Source: Legionella bozemanae
GTDB taxonomy: Bacteria > Pseudomonadota > Gammaproteobacteria > Legionellales > Legionellaceae
Direction of reading: 5' to 3'
NCBI RefSeq assembly: GCF_001648595.1
Contig: NZ_LBAW01000004.1
Coordinates: 62,001-126,000 of the forward strand
Length of the DNA stretch: 64,000 nucleotides
Shown here piece by piece: positions 30,695 through 38,332 of the stretch. Made by a program: the position numbers and the translations under genes. The notes under the pieces were generated by a model. It saw only the letters and a list, made by a program, of their open reading frames with translations, did no database searches and was not told the origin of the DNA. Within the stretch, counting starts at the first letter, position 1, and every line of letters starts with the position of its first letter.

Positions 30695-33463
30695 TTATTT
30701 ATTTACTGGATTCAGCAGTAAAGGTACTCCTATTTGTTCGCCTTGGTGGAGTAACCGTAAGAAAAAATGCAGAATTCCAGAACTTCCAACCATCAAATCC
30801 GCTGTGGCAACATGCGGATCTTCAGTTAACCAGTAATACGCCCCTGTTTCTGTTGTTTGTCTCATTGCATACAGAAATTTTGCTACAAATGCCGCTCTCT
30901 CGAGCCATTCCTCATCACCTAAGATACGAAACGCTTCCAAATAAATATCTCCTAATCCACTTAACCCATGACATTGGCTAAAATTAGGATAGCGCAAATT
31001 GATAGGATGAATTTTTAATGCTTGGCGAGCTAAATCCGCATACTCCTTTTCACCGGTCAATTCATATAATCGTAAATAGGTCAATGCAATGCCCGGGCCG
31101 CCATGACACCACCAGCGCCATCTAGCCGGATTTTTTGTGCTGTAAGTCCACATCAGTAAAGAGTCCTCGCCTATTTGTTGATGAATTGCCTGTTGCTGTA
31201 GCCAATTTATTGCGCGTACAGCACTTGTCCACGCTGCATTGTCATTTTCTCGCGCAGAAAATTCGGTTAAAAAATAAGCAATACCTGCAACACCATGAGC
31301 AAAACCAGATAAAATTTCTCCTGACATTCCAGGTACACCTTCTGGCATAATCCAGGAACCATCAGCCAGCTGATTTGCCATTAAATAATCAACACACTGT
31401 TCTACATTTTCTTGAAAAGACGGTATGCCCAAACGATCGAAACAATACATGGCTGCTATTCCCTGACCAGCAGCACCATGAGTAATATCAGGCCAATCCA
31501 CAGTTTTATTCAAACACGTATGAATCACTTTAATTAACGATTCATCGGAATTCTGAATACCAGTTGATATCGCCTCCGTCAAAGCAACACCAACACCTGC
31601 TGTACCAAAGTGTAATCCAGGCAGCTCCCCATCAACGGTATATTGATCTGAAATCAACCAATTTATAGCCTGCTGAATTCGTAACCTACCTTCTTGAGGT
31701 AAAAATCCAAAGTGAGCTAAGCGACTCAAGGCATAAACAACTCCAGCCACCCCGCGATTTGCACTTCGTCGAAATTCATATTGTTGGCTATAGCGGTGTT
31801 TTATTTGATGTTGCGCCCCATTTTCTATGGATATCGATAACCAAAGACCCGCTTCAGATTGAATGGCACCCGATTGCAATATACCTCGAGTACCCTCCAC
31901 TATTGTATTTTGTATTTCTTCTTGAGTTAACAATGTTTTTTTCGGATTTTTTATTGCCGCAGGTTTTGGCTTTATATCTGAAATTGACTGTTCCAGCACA
32001 GAGGAAATTACTTCAAGTGAAGGACGTATTGCTGGGTCGCTATTAACACAATCTATTATAATTTTTAGCAATGACAACGGAGCACCTTGGGTTATTTCTT
32101 CTAAACAAGCGAGCAAATTGTCATTATTGTTACGGACAATGCGGCGTGGATCGATACCGGTTAAAACTAACAACAATAGGCATCCAATAGCATACAAATC
32201 ATCAGCGATCGCAGGGGCCTCTCGATTTGCCTGTTGTGGTGACATAAAACCCGCAGTGCCAAGTCCAAAGGCAGGAGACGGGTCATCTAAAGCATGGCAT
32301 AGTTCTAAATCAAGCAAATAAAGCTCACCATTCTCCGCAAGCCAAATATTGGATGCGGTTAAGTCGCGATGTACATAGCCTTGCTCATGCAGTTGACTTA
32401 CAATGCCTATAAGCTTTTGGCACCAGTTGAGCAATACCATTTTCTTATCGAGCGGGAGAGTGCCAAAGCTAGCTCCCTCTAAAGTTTGTACAGCAAACGT
32501 TTCAATGCTCTTTCCTTCAATCCATTCTAGCGGTAAATAACCATCTCCTTCGACCTCAAAGTAAGCATCCGCGGAAGGAATAGGAAGATGTTGGCTCAGA
32601 TTAGCGTGCAATTCAGCCTGCCGTTGTAACCGGCTGCGCATATCTCTATTGTAATGGTCAGCCATACAGAATTGTTTGCCCTGCTTCAGAACTTTTAATC
32701 CGACAGAATCTTGGCAGCGTAAATCCAATACTTTATAAACCCCACCCTTGGGTTGATCGCGCAGTATGTCCAAAATTAAATAACCAGGACCAAATAATTT
32801 GGTTGGTTTTCCATCGACAATGTGTACGGACTCAGACAAATCATCATTCTGTGTTAACTCAAGGCGCCAATCTTTAAATGGGTTTTCTACACCCTCTGGC
32901 GATCTGAATGGAACTTGATATTCATCAATTCGGAGTGATTGATCGGGTGCATAGATCATAAGCCGCATTAATCCTAGACGATCTCGTTTAATAATCGGAT
33001 TAAAGCCGCCATATCGCGTATAAACGATATCACCTAAACGCATATCTGAGATAATGCGCGGGCCGAGCATACCTTGAGTTAATTGAACAAGCTCTTGGGC
33101 TAATTGTACGGCATACTTGTCATCCTCAGGGTAAATCGTCATAAATTTACCTATTTGAGTCCTGCCCAGCTCCCCTTCATTGAGATAGCCTAAAGTCATG
33201 GTATCCCTTGCAATTTTAAAAGAAGGGACTTTATGCCTTAGAAGGCAAGGAATAACGCAGTTTAATAATTGAATAGCCTCTCCGGGTATCGTAGAGATAT
33301 GTAATTTCCATCCCTGTATTCGATCAGTTTTGCCAACAGATGCCCAAGGACCACGTAATTCGGGTTCCAGTGCAAAAGATCGTAGATAATCTGCATAATC
33401 AACATCTTTTGCACTGTTATTCAGTGAATTATTATGATCTTTAACTTGCTCGATATATGCCAT
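30695..33463 (-). CDS. Class IV-like lanthionine synthetase (lyase-kinase-LanC fusion)
   Basis: A 922-residue three-domain enzyme. The N-terminal lyase-type domain (about 1-215) has the class III/IV pattern GKFMTIYPEDD, LGPRIISDMRLGD and YTRYGGFNP. The Ser/Thr-kinase-like domain (about 235-500) has a VAIK-type Lys in VGLKVLKQGK, catalytic HRDLTASNIWL (near residue 365) and DLELCHAL in place of DFG. The LanC cyclase domain (about 530-920) has GFAHGVAGIAYFL, WWCHGGPG (Cys near 785) and CHGLSGLGD (Cys-His near 830). The zinc ligands are present, which fits class IV (LanL) rather than class III. It would phosphorylate and eliminate Ser/Thr and add Cys thiols in the two precursors encoded directly upstream. 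Confidence 0.9.
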   Translation of the reverse strand: MAYIEQVKDHNNSLNNSAKDVDYADYLRSFALEPELRGPWASVGKTDRIQGWKLHISTIPGEAIQLLNCVIPCLLRHKVPSFKIARDTMTLGYLNEGELGRTQIGKFMTIYPEDDKYAVQLAQELVQLTQGMLGPRIISDMRLGDIVYTRYGGFNPIIKRDRLGLMRLMIYAPDQSLRIDEYQVPFRSPEGVENPFKDWRLELTQNDDLSESVHIVDGKPTKLFGPGYLILDILRDQPKGGVYKVLDLRCQDSVGLKVLKQGKQFCMADHYNRDMRSRLQRQAELHANLSQHLPIPSADAYFEVEGDGYLPLEWIEGKSIETFAVQTLEGASFGTLPLDKKMVLLNWCQKLIGIVSQLHEQGYVHRDLTASNIWLAENGELYLLDLELCHALDDPSPAFGLGTAGFMSPQQANREAPAIADDLYAIGCLLLLVLTGIDPRRIVRNNNDNLLACLEEITQGAPLSLLKIIIDCVNSDPAIRPSLEVISSVLEQSISDIKPKPAAIKNPKKTLLTQEEIQNTIVEGTRGILQSGAIQSEAGLWLSISIENGAQHQIKHRYSQQYEFRRSANRGVAGVVYALSRLAHFGFLPQEGRLRIQQAINWLISDQYTVDGELPGLHFGTAGVGVALTEAISTGIQNSDESLIKVIHTCLNKTVDWPDITHGAAGQGIAAMYCFDRLGIPSFQENVEQCVDYLMANQLADGSWIMPEGVPGMSGEILSGFAHGVAGIAYFLTEFSARENDNAAWTSAVRAINWLQQQAIHQQIGEDSLLMWTYSTKNPARWRWWCHGGPGIALTYLRLYELTGEKEYADLARQALKIHPINLRYPNFSQCHGLSGLGDIYLEAFRILGDEEWLERAAFVAKFLYAMRQTTETGAYYWLTEDPHVATADLMVGSSGILHFFLRLLHQGEQIGVPLLLNPVNK

Positions 33464-33494
33464 AATTGTTCCCTAACGGATTCGTAAATTTTGT

Positions 33495-33992
33495 TTACCG
33501 CATTTGGAGATGAGAAGTGTAACCACAGCTATCTCCACAAGTAGAGCCACAACTATCACCAGAACAAGTCACATCACATGTACTGCCACCACAAGTACTA
33601 CCACAAGTTCCAGAAGTGCAACAACACGTCACATTTTCGTCACATATTAAATAGCCACCGCTAAATCTCGCTGATTCCAGCACCCCAATTCGCATTCTTG
33701 CTTCAGTATTTGTCGAGGCAGCGCACGTGGGACCACACGTTTCTGTACAGGTTTCTCCGCAAGTTTGCGGACAATCAAAATAAGGAGTTTGGTTACTGCC
33801 TTCTCTTGTTAAGGGAATCTTACCAACTAACCCATGCACAATAGGTTGTAGATTCGCATGTAGAATCATCTCGTCGCCTGATTTTTTCTTTAATTCCTTA
33901 ACTGCTTGCTCTGGTTCAAACACCAGTTTATGAAAAAACTCAGGGTCTTTTTTAGCACGGTCAATCAATTTGCTAATTTGTTCCTTGTTCAT
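33495..33992 (-). CDS. Cys/Thr/Ser-rich lanthipeptide precursor-like protein, two core blocks
   Basis: 165 residues, AAGGAAG ribosome site. The leader (about 5-33) reads SKLIDRAKKDPEFFHKLVF, like the DPxxxxxLLxDP helix of nitrile-hydratase-type leader peptides, and is nearly identical to that of the next precursor. Core block 1 (Cys 74, 78, 82, 86, 90) has strict four-residue spacing with Thr before each later Cys (CPQTCGETCTETCGPTC). Core block 2 (Cys 117-156) is denser and ends TCGDSCGYTSHLQMR. The synthetase gene begins 31 bp after its stop. Substrate status is inferred from linkage and composition. A plain Cys-rich metal-binding protein is the alternative. Confidence 0.8.
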   Translation of the reverse strand: MNKEQISKLIDRAKKDPEFFHKLVFEPEQAVKELKKKSGDEMILHANLQPIVHGLVGKIPLTREGSNQTPYFDCPQTCGETCTETCGPTCAASTNTEARMRIGVLESARFSGGYLICDENVTCCCTSGTCGSTCGGSTCDVTCSGDSCGSTCGDSCGYTSHLQMR

Positions 33993-34030
33993 GATATCTT
34001 CCTTGACTACGATTGCTCAATTAGGAACAC

Positions 34031-34059
34031 TTTGGCAAGCCAAGCTTCGGCTTGCCAAA
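34031..34059 (-). promoter_or_regulatory. Intercistronic hairpin between the two precursor genes
   Basis: TTGGCAAGCC (34032-34041) pairs with GGCTTGCCAA (34049-34058) around a 7-nt loop; GGAACA/TGTTCC further out extends the pairing. There is no T run, so it looks like an RNA-stability or partial-attenuation element that could raise first-precursor mRNA over the downstream genes. Confidence 0.55.
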
Positions 34060-34077
34060 CAAGTTTATTGTTCCATT

Positions 34078-34635
34078 TTAACGAAAGTTTCCACCAAATT
34101 TTCCCTGGAGGCTTGTTGTGTACCCGCAACTTTGACCGCAGGTATTATCACAACTGCTACTGCATGTATTACCACAACCTTCCAACACAGAACCACCTTC
34201 CCACATGCCAGTGCCAGCTGCCCGTGTCATTTTCTCTCTTTCAAGAGTGAGGTTGGTAGTGTACCCGCAGCTTTGGCCACAAGTGTTATCACAACTGCTT
34301 GAGCAAGTATTCCCGCAGCCTTCCAACGCGTCTTTAAAGTGAGAAAAATAAACTCCGCCTTTTACTCTTGCAGCTTCAACAATGTTCGTTGTATATCCGC
34401 AACTTTGGCCACAGGTATTATCGCAACTCGTAGAACAGGTATTACCACACCCTTCAAGGCCAAGTATGTTTGCGAAAAGCGCTTCTACATTTGAAGAGAC
34501 GATACTTCCCCTGCTTTGCCTATCCAAACCATCCAATGAACCTAATACCTTTTCGGGTTCAAAGACAAGGGAATGGAAAAATTTAGGATCTTTTTTTGCG
34601 CGCTCTATTAATTCGCTAATAGCTTTATGATTCAC
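34078..34635 (-). CDS. Lanthipeptide precursor-like protein with three tandem core modules
   Basis: 185 residues from a GTG at 34635, chosen because GGAGA lies 7 nt upstream and the leader then aligns with the neighbouring precursor (SELIERAKKDPKFFHSLVF). Three almost identical 24-residue modules lie at about 60-83, 104-127 and 151-174. Each is LEGCGNTCS[T/S]SC followed by DNTCGQSCGYTT, with five Cys exactly four residues apart and Ser/Thr before each Cys after the first. Spacers of 20-23 residues (containing basic and small residues) separate them. The frame stays open upstream to an ATG at 34725 through a 12-bp tandem repeat, so a 30-residue N-terminal extension is possible but has no ribosome site. 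First gene of the putative lanthipeptide operon. Confidence 0.8.
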   Translation of the reverse strand: MNHKAISELIERAKKDPKFFHSLVFEPEKVLGSLDGLDRQSRGSIVSSNVEALFANILGLEGCGNTCSTSCDNTCGQSCGYTTNIVEAARVKGGVYFSHFKDALEGCGNTCSSSCDNTCGQSCGYTTNLTLEREKMTRAAGTGMWEGGSVLEGCGNTCSSSCDNTCGQSCGYTTSLQGKFGGNFR

Positions 34636-34670
34636 GATTATCTCCTTATATTTAAATAATAAAATTCCTT

Positions 34671-34730
34671 TATATACAGTCATATATACAGCTACATATA
34701 CTTCTACATATACAGCTACATACACTGTTA
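34671..34730. repeat. Five 12-bp tandem repeats upstream of the repeat-core precursor
   Basis: Five consecutive 12-mers fit the plus-strand consensus TATATACAGCTA (for example TATATACAGTCA, TATATACAGCTA, CATATACTTCTA, CATATACAGCTA, CATACACTGTTA). They lie 36-95 nt before the GTG start, in the 5' leader of the minus-strand gene. Confidence 0.85.
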
Positions 34731-35052
34731 CTAATTCATTTTTTTATATAAATAAATCGAAGAAAATACGGCCTTTTAAATTGGTCAAAAAAAATACAAA
34801 TTCTATTTTGGTCAACTAATATTAGGAAAAATTATATTTTTCGTCAAGTATAAAAATTTCCCAAAAATGATAAATGAAAGATAGAATTTCATATTGGCAA
34901 GCGAGCGAGGTGCAATAAAAAGATTTTGAATTTTTTACTGAATTATCAATAAATTACATGATACGTCATGAAGCACAGTATGTATAAAAGTAGGCTCGCT
35001 CGAAACACAGAAAATCAAGGCATTACAGCCAAGATAGTAGAAAGACCTTTAA

Positions 35053-35343
35053 TTACATAAAAAGAGCGACCACGGTTTTTTTAAAAGAGTTAAGCAAAGC
35101 CAATGCGCCAATTTCCACTGCTTGATGCGTCACTTTGCCACTCCATTGGATGCGCGCTGCTTTCCAACCTATAAAAAAAGCGGAAACAAGGAGTATCGGG
35201 GTTGTTAAATGATAGCGAGCTATTCCGCTTTGTGCAAAATACTCTTTATGGTCAATCACCTCCTCTTTTTGGGATTGTAAAGCCCTATCCATCAGTTCAA
35301 TTTGAGCTATTATTTGCTTTCTCGAGTTTTTCATGTTCAACAC
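35053..35343 (-). CDS. YqjK-like small membrane-associated protein
   Basis: 96 residues; an internal ATG at 35334 (MKNSRKQII) may be the true start. A polar coiled N terminus (QIELMDRALQSQKEEV) is followed by one hydrophobic segment (TPILLVSAFFIGWKAAR) and a C-terminal amphipathic helix. It is the last gene of a yqjD-yqjE-yqjK-like set and overlaps the gene before it by 47 bp. Such sets encode inner-membrane stress proteins, some of which bind ribosomes in stationary phase. Confidence 0.65.
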   Translation of the reverse strand: MLNMKNSRKQIIAQIELMDRALQSQKEEVIDHKEYFAQSGIARYHLTTPILLVSAFFIGWKAARIQWSGKVTHQAVEIGALALLNSFKKTVVALFM

Positions 35344-35707
35344 TCTCTTGCGAAAAAAATTCCCTTGTTTTCTGAAAACTCATACTCTTTATGTTAAAAG
35401 ATAGATACTTAAGTAATCCCAGTAAAAATCCCACATTAAGAAGTAAAACAAACAAAATAGATAACAGAAGACGATTAGAAACTAAATGCACAAAATACCC
35501 TGAAACCAAGTATGCCAAATAACCTATTAAGAACATCACCGATAACCATACTGTAAGTAACACGACTAACAGCAGACATATATTCAGTAATAAAGGAAAA
35601 ACACTCAGCCCTGCCAGCCTTGCTTCAAGACGAATTAAAGAGCTAACTGTTTTAATAACAGATATTTTTGCAGCAATGAGTGCTTCTAACTGTTTTAAGG
35701 CTTCCAT
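35297..35707 (-). CDS. YqjE-like membrane protein (phage holin family / Actinobacterial holin-like X)
   Basis: 136 residues with a helical N terminus (ALIAAKISVIKTVSSLIRLEARLAG), two long membrane helices (about 35-60 and 75-100) and a basic C-terminal tail. This is the arrangement of YqjE-type proteins. The 'holin' family name does not imply a prophage here, because it sits in a yqjD-E-K-like operon. Its ATG overlaps the stop of the YqjD-like gene by one base. Confidence 0.75.
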   Translation of the reverse strand: MEALKQLEALIAAKISVIKTVSSLIRLEARLAGLSVFPLLLNICLLLVVLLTVWLSVMFLIGYLAYLVSGYFVHLVSNRLLLSILFVLLLNVGFLLGLLKYLSFNIKSMSFQKTREFFSQESVEHEKLEKANNSSN

Positions 35708-35949
35708 TACTTTTTCATTAATCGAGATAACAAAAAGCCAATTCCTCCTGCGATCAAAACAGAAGCTAATGGATTTTCCTGTATTTTTTTCAATAAACGA
35801 TCTGACTGTTCTTTGAGATTCTCTTCTACTTCATTTGCTTTGTTTACCCCATCTTCATACAACTGATTCACCTTTTTTTTTCCTTCTGTTAATAACTGGC
35901 TTGCAGCCGCTTCAAGATGATCTTTGGGAGTATATGCTCGGTTTTTCAT
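35707..35949 (-). CDS. ElaB/YqjD/DUF883-family membrane-anchored protein
   Basis: 80 residues from the ATG at 35949, which has AAGGAGGGTAC upstream; a longer frame to 35976 lacks such a site. A charged helical stretch (about 15-55) ends in a C-terminal membrane anchor with the family motif ENPLASVLIAGGIGFLLSRLMKK. E. coli homologs are tail-anchored proteins that tether ribosomes or respond to stress. First gene of a three-gene operon. Confidence 0.88.
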   Translation of the reverse strand: MKNRAYTPKDHLEAAASQLLTEGKKKVNQLYEDGVNKANEVEENLKEQSDRLLKKIQENPLASVLIAGGIGFLLSRLMKK

Positions 35950-36247
35950 GTTAGTACCCTCCTTAGTTAACCACACTATATGGAAAAATTTAATGAAAAT
36001 AATATTTTAAATATAGTCATTGAATAAGATTAATCAAATAAACACACTTTTAATTATTATTTATTTTTAAAAATATAAAAAAATTATTTTTTTATCAATG
36101 AGATGTCATTCATACAGGAGTATGTCTCTCGAATTCAGTTATCCGGTTTACTGCACATAATTTGTTATTGATCATCAAAACCTCACATTGACTTCAATAA
36201 AAAAATACGTACACTAAATGGCCAATAATAATATAGGTAAATAAATA

Positions 36248-36814
36248 ATGGTTGACACAACTCTTCTCAGAGACATACAGCAATTAGAAGATGCTGTAAC
36301 ATTCTATTGTCAGGGCAAATCTCAATATTTTGGTGAAAAAAAACCTTTTAACTTTTCTGCGCTTGCAAATGTTTATAACTCAATCAAATTGTTACCATTG
36401 GACAACGAAAAAATTGCGCTTATGGAACGTTTTCATCAAAATGTTTGCAAACAAATAGCTGCCTTTCATCCTAAACTTTATTTTTCTATAAATTTTACTA
36501 ATGAAATTAATACCTATAAACCTTTGCTTGAACAACTTAATACACTAAAAAAACAAGCTTCGGAACTTTTTGAACATTATTTTGATGAGAGACCTCACTT
36601 TGATTGGGAAGGTTTGCATCAACTTCGTACCCAAATTTATAACCTGCCAAATCTCTCAGATAAAACACAACTCATGCGATTATTTGAGGATGGAGTATTA
36701 GCAACAATCACTCAAATAGAGCCTAAAGCCTATCTTCTCCTGACTTTTCACTCTGAATTAGAAACAGTGGAGGAGCAGGCAGCATTAGAGCGTCAAAGCG
36801 TTTCTTTGCAATAA
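36248..36814 (+). CDS. Unrecognised soluble protein with an internal duplication
   Basis: 188 residues, all-helical character. Two halves resemble each other: the segment from LANVYNSIKLLPLDNEK through HPKLYFSINFTNEINTY corresponds to HQLRTQIYNLPNLSDKT through EPKAYLLLTFHSELETV. This suggests two copies of an approximately 55-residue helical unit. No signal peptide or membrane segment. A strong terminator follows, so it is monocistronic. Function unknown; it could be a Legionella-specific protein. Confidence 0.65.
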   Translation: MVDTTLLRDIQQLEDAVTFYCQGKSQYFGEKKPFNFSALANVYNSIKLLPLDNEKIALMERFHQNVCKQIAAFHPKLYFSINFTNEINTYKPLLEQLNTLKKQASELFEHYFDERPHFDWEGLHQLRTQIYNLPNLSDKTQLMRLFEDGVLATITQIEPKAYLLLTFHSELETVEEQAALERQSVSLQ

Positions 36815-36829
36815 ATCAGAGAACATCTT

Positions 36830-36864
36830 AATTATAGAACTCACATGAGTTCTATAATTTTTTC
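36830..36864 (+). terminator. Rho-independent terminator
   Basis: A perfect stem ATTATAGAACTCA / TGAGTTCTATAAT with a 2-base loop is followed by six T. It ends the preceding monocistronic gene. Confidence 0.92.
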
Positions 36865-37047
36865 ATAAAACTATTCAATAAAATAAACCAACCTCTAAAG
36901 AATCTGCTCACAGAGAGTCAATTCAGATTAAGTATGCTAAAAATCACTTCTGACATAGATGAAGAATAGGCTTGAGGATTGCAATTAATAAACTATATTT
37001 TATTTAAGCTATTATTATTGGAAAACATATGAAATAAGGAGATAAGT

Positions 37048-37425
37048 ATGTTGAGCCTTGATACGGAAACAATTTGTGATCTTCTTGATAAAGCACGACA
37101 ATTTCAAGTCAAAGAAGACGTCAGCTTTCCGGAAGTCACTGATGAAATGGATGCACTCTACGTATTAGCTGATTATCACGATGATCCAGTTTATCAAGAA
37201 ACAATAGAATTCATTGATAATTTGCGTCCTGATCAGCAAGCAACTTTAGTCGCATTAATGTATTTGGGTCGCGGAGATTACACCCAAGATGAATGGGAAG
37301 ATGCACTTAATTTCGCCCAAGAGGAATTGACGGAGCATACCGGGGAATATTTGTTATCCAGACCCACAGTGGCTGATGACATTGAGCGAGGTCTAAATAT
37401 GCTAGGAATTTCCTATCAGGAATAG
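37048..37425 (+). CDS. DUF3775-family protein
   Basis: 125 residues; a strong AAGGAGATAAGT site precedes the ATG. The pattern LALMYLGRGDY-like (here ATLVALMYLGRGDYTQDEWEDAL), an acidic helical body and the C-terminal SRPTVADDIERGLNMLGIS match DUF3775. The function of the family is not known. It lies 17 bp upstream of the DUF72 gene and is likely co-transcribed. Confidence 0.8.
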   Translation: MLSLDTETICDLLDKARQFQVKEDVSFPEVTDEMDALYVLADYHDDPVYQETIEFIDNLRPDQQATLVALMYLGRGDYTQDEWEDALNFAQEELTEHTGEYLLSRPTVADDIERGLNMLGISYQE

Positions 37426-37442
37426 TCTTTTCAGAGATCAGC

Positions 37443-38192
37443 ATGCCATTCGTTTATATTGGTACCTCAGGATGGGTCTATAAGGGTTGGAAAGAGATTT
37501 TCTATCCTAAGTCTCTTGCAGAAAAAGATGAGCTAAGCTATTACGCAAGCATCTTTAACTCTGTAGAACTTAATAACAGTTTTTATCGCATACCTACCCC
37601 AAAATCTATTGCAAAATGGAAAGAGACTACTTCGGATAAATTTATTTTTTCGTGTAAAGCCAGTCGCTATGTAACTCATGTAAAAATGCTTAAAGATGTT
37701 CAGGATAGTGTTAATTACTTATTGCAAGTACTCGAAGGATTAGAAGAAAAATTAGGGCCTATTTTATTTCAACTCCCACCTTATTGGCCTTATAACCTGG
37801 AACGTTTGGAACAATTTATTAAAGGATTGCCTGAATCCTTTGATTATACATTTGAGTTTAGAAATAAAAGTTGGTTGCGTCAGGAAGTTTATGATGTTCT
37901 CACAAAAAACAATATTGCACTTTGTTTTTATGATTATAAGGGATTTCAGTGTCCAGAAATTATAACCAGTGATTTTATCTACTTACGATTGCATGGGCCG
38001 CATCTCCAACCTTATTCAGGTCATTATGAAGAAAAATCGCTTTTAAATTATGCTCATAAATTTGCCGATTGGCACAAACAAGTTAAAAAAATTTTTTGCT
38101 ATTTAGATAATGATGAGAAAGCAGTTGCCCCCTATGATGCCCAAGTATTAGAGCGCTTAGTACAATTGACATTTAACAATCCTGCTCAATAA
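37443..38192 (+). CDS. DUF72 (YecE-like) family protein
   Basis: 249 residues with the TIM-barrel-like DUF72 landmarks: YIGTSGWVYKGWKEIFYP, NSVELNNSFYRIPTPKSIAKWKE, FSCKASRYVTHVKML, LGPILFQLPP, FEFRNKSWL and YLRLHGP. YecE proteins are widespread and of unknown biochemical activity. Second gene after DUF3775. Confidence 0.92.
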   Translation: MPFVYIGTSGWVYKGWKEIFYPKSLAEKDELSYYASIFNSVELNNSFYRIPTPKSIAKWKETTSDKFIFSCKASRYVTHVKMLKDVQDSVNYLLQVLEGLEEKLGPILFQLPPYWPYNLERLEQFIKGLPESFDYTFEFRNKSWLRQEVYDVLTKNNIALCFYDYKGFQCPEIITSDFIYLRLHGPHLQPYSGHYEEKSLLNYAHKFADWHKQVKKIFCYLDNDEKAVAPYDAQVLERLVQLTFNNPAQ

Positions 38193-38234
38193 TCATTATT
38201 TCAAGAGCACACTTTAGTGAAAAACAAAACCTCT

Positions 38235-38267
38235 CTACGTACCGCTTTTTATATGCGGTTACGTAGG
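38235..38267. repeat. Palindromic repeat, 'CTACGTACCGC' family
   Basis: CTACGTACCGC pairs with GCGGTTACGTAG across an AT-rich loop. Relatives lie at 55320-55476 and 57466-57499 with an ATAAAG or TTTATG loop. It separates convergent DUF72 and ligD genes. Confidence 0.75.
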
Positions 38268-38332
38268 AAAAAAACATTTTATGGGTCTTTCGGGCTTCGC
38301 TTGTACCATGGCTACAATAGAAGTCCTTCAAA

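Noticed and set aside
30631..32321. Plus-strand open frames within the lanthionine synthetase gene
   Set aside because: They are antisense to a domain-complete enzyme and lack ribosome sites or recognisable motifs.
34085..34460. Three regularly spaced, near-identical DNA repeats that could look like a CRISPR array
   Set aside because: They are about 72 bp each, stay in one reading frame and encode the three Cys-rich core modules of a protein; no Cas genes are present.
35297..35707. 'Phage holin family' label as evidence for a prophage
   Set aside because: The gene is part of a yqjD-yqjE-yqjK-like stress operon; no other phage gene, integrase or attachment site is in the window.
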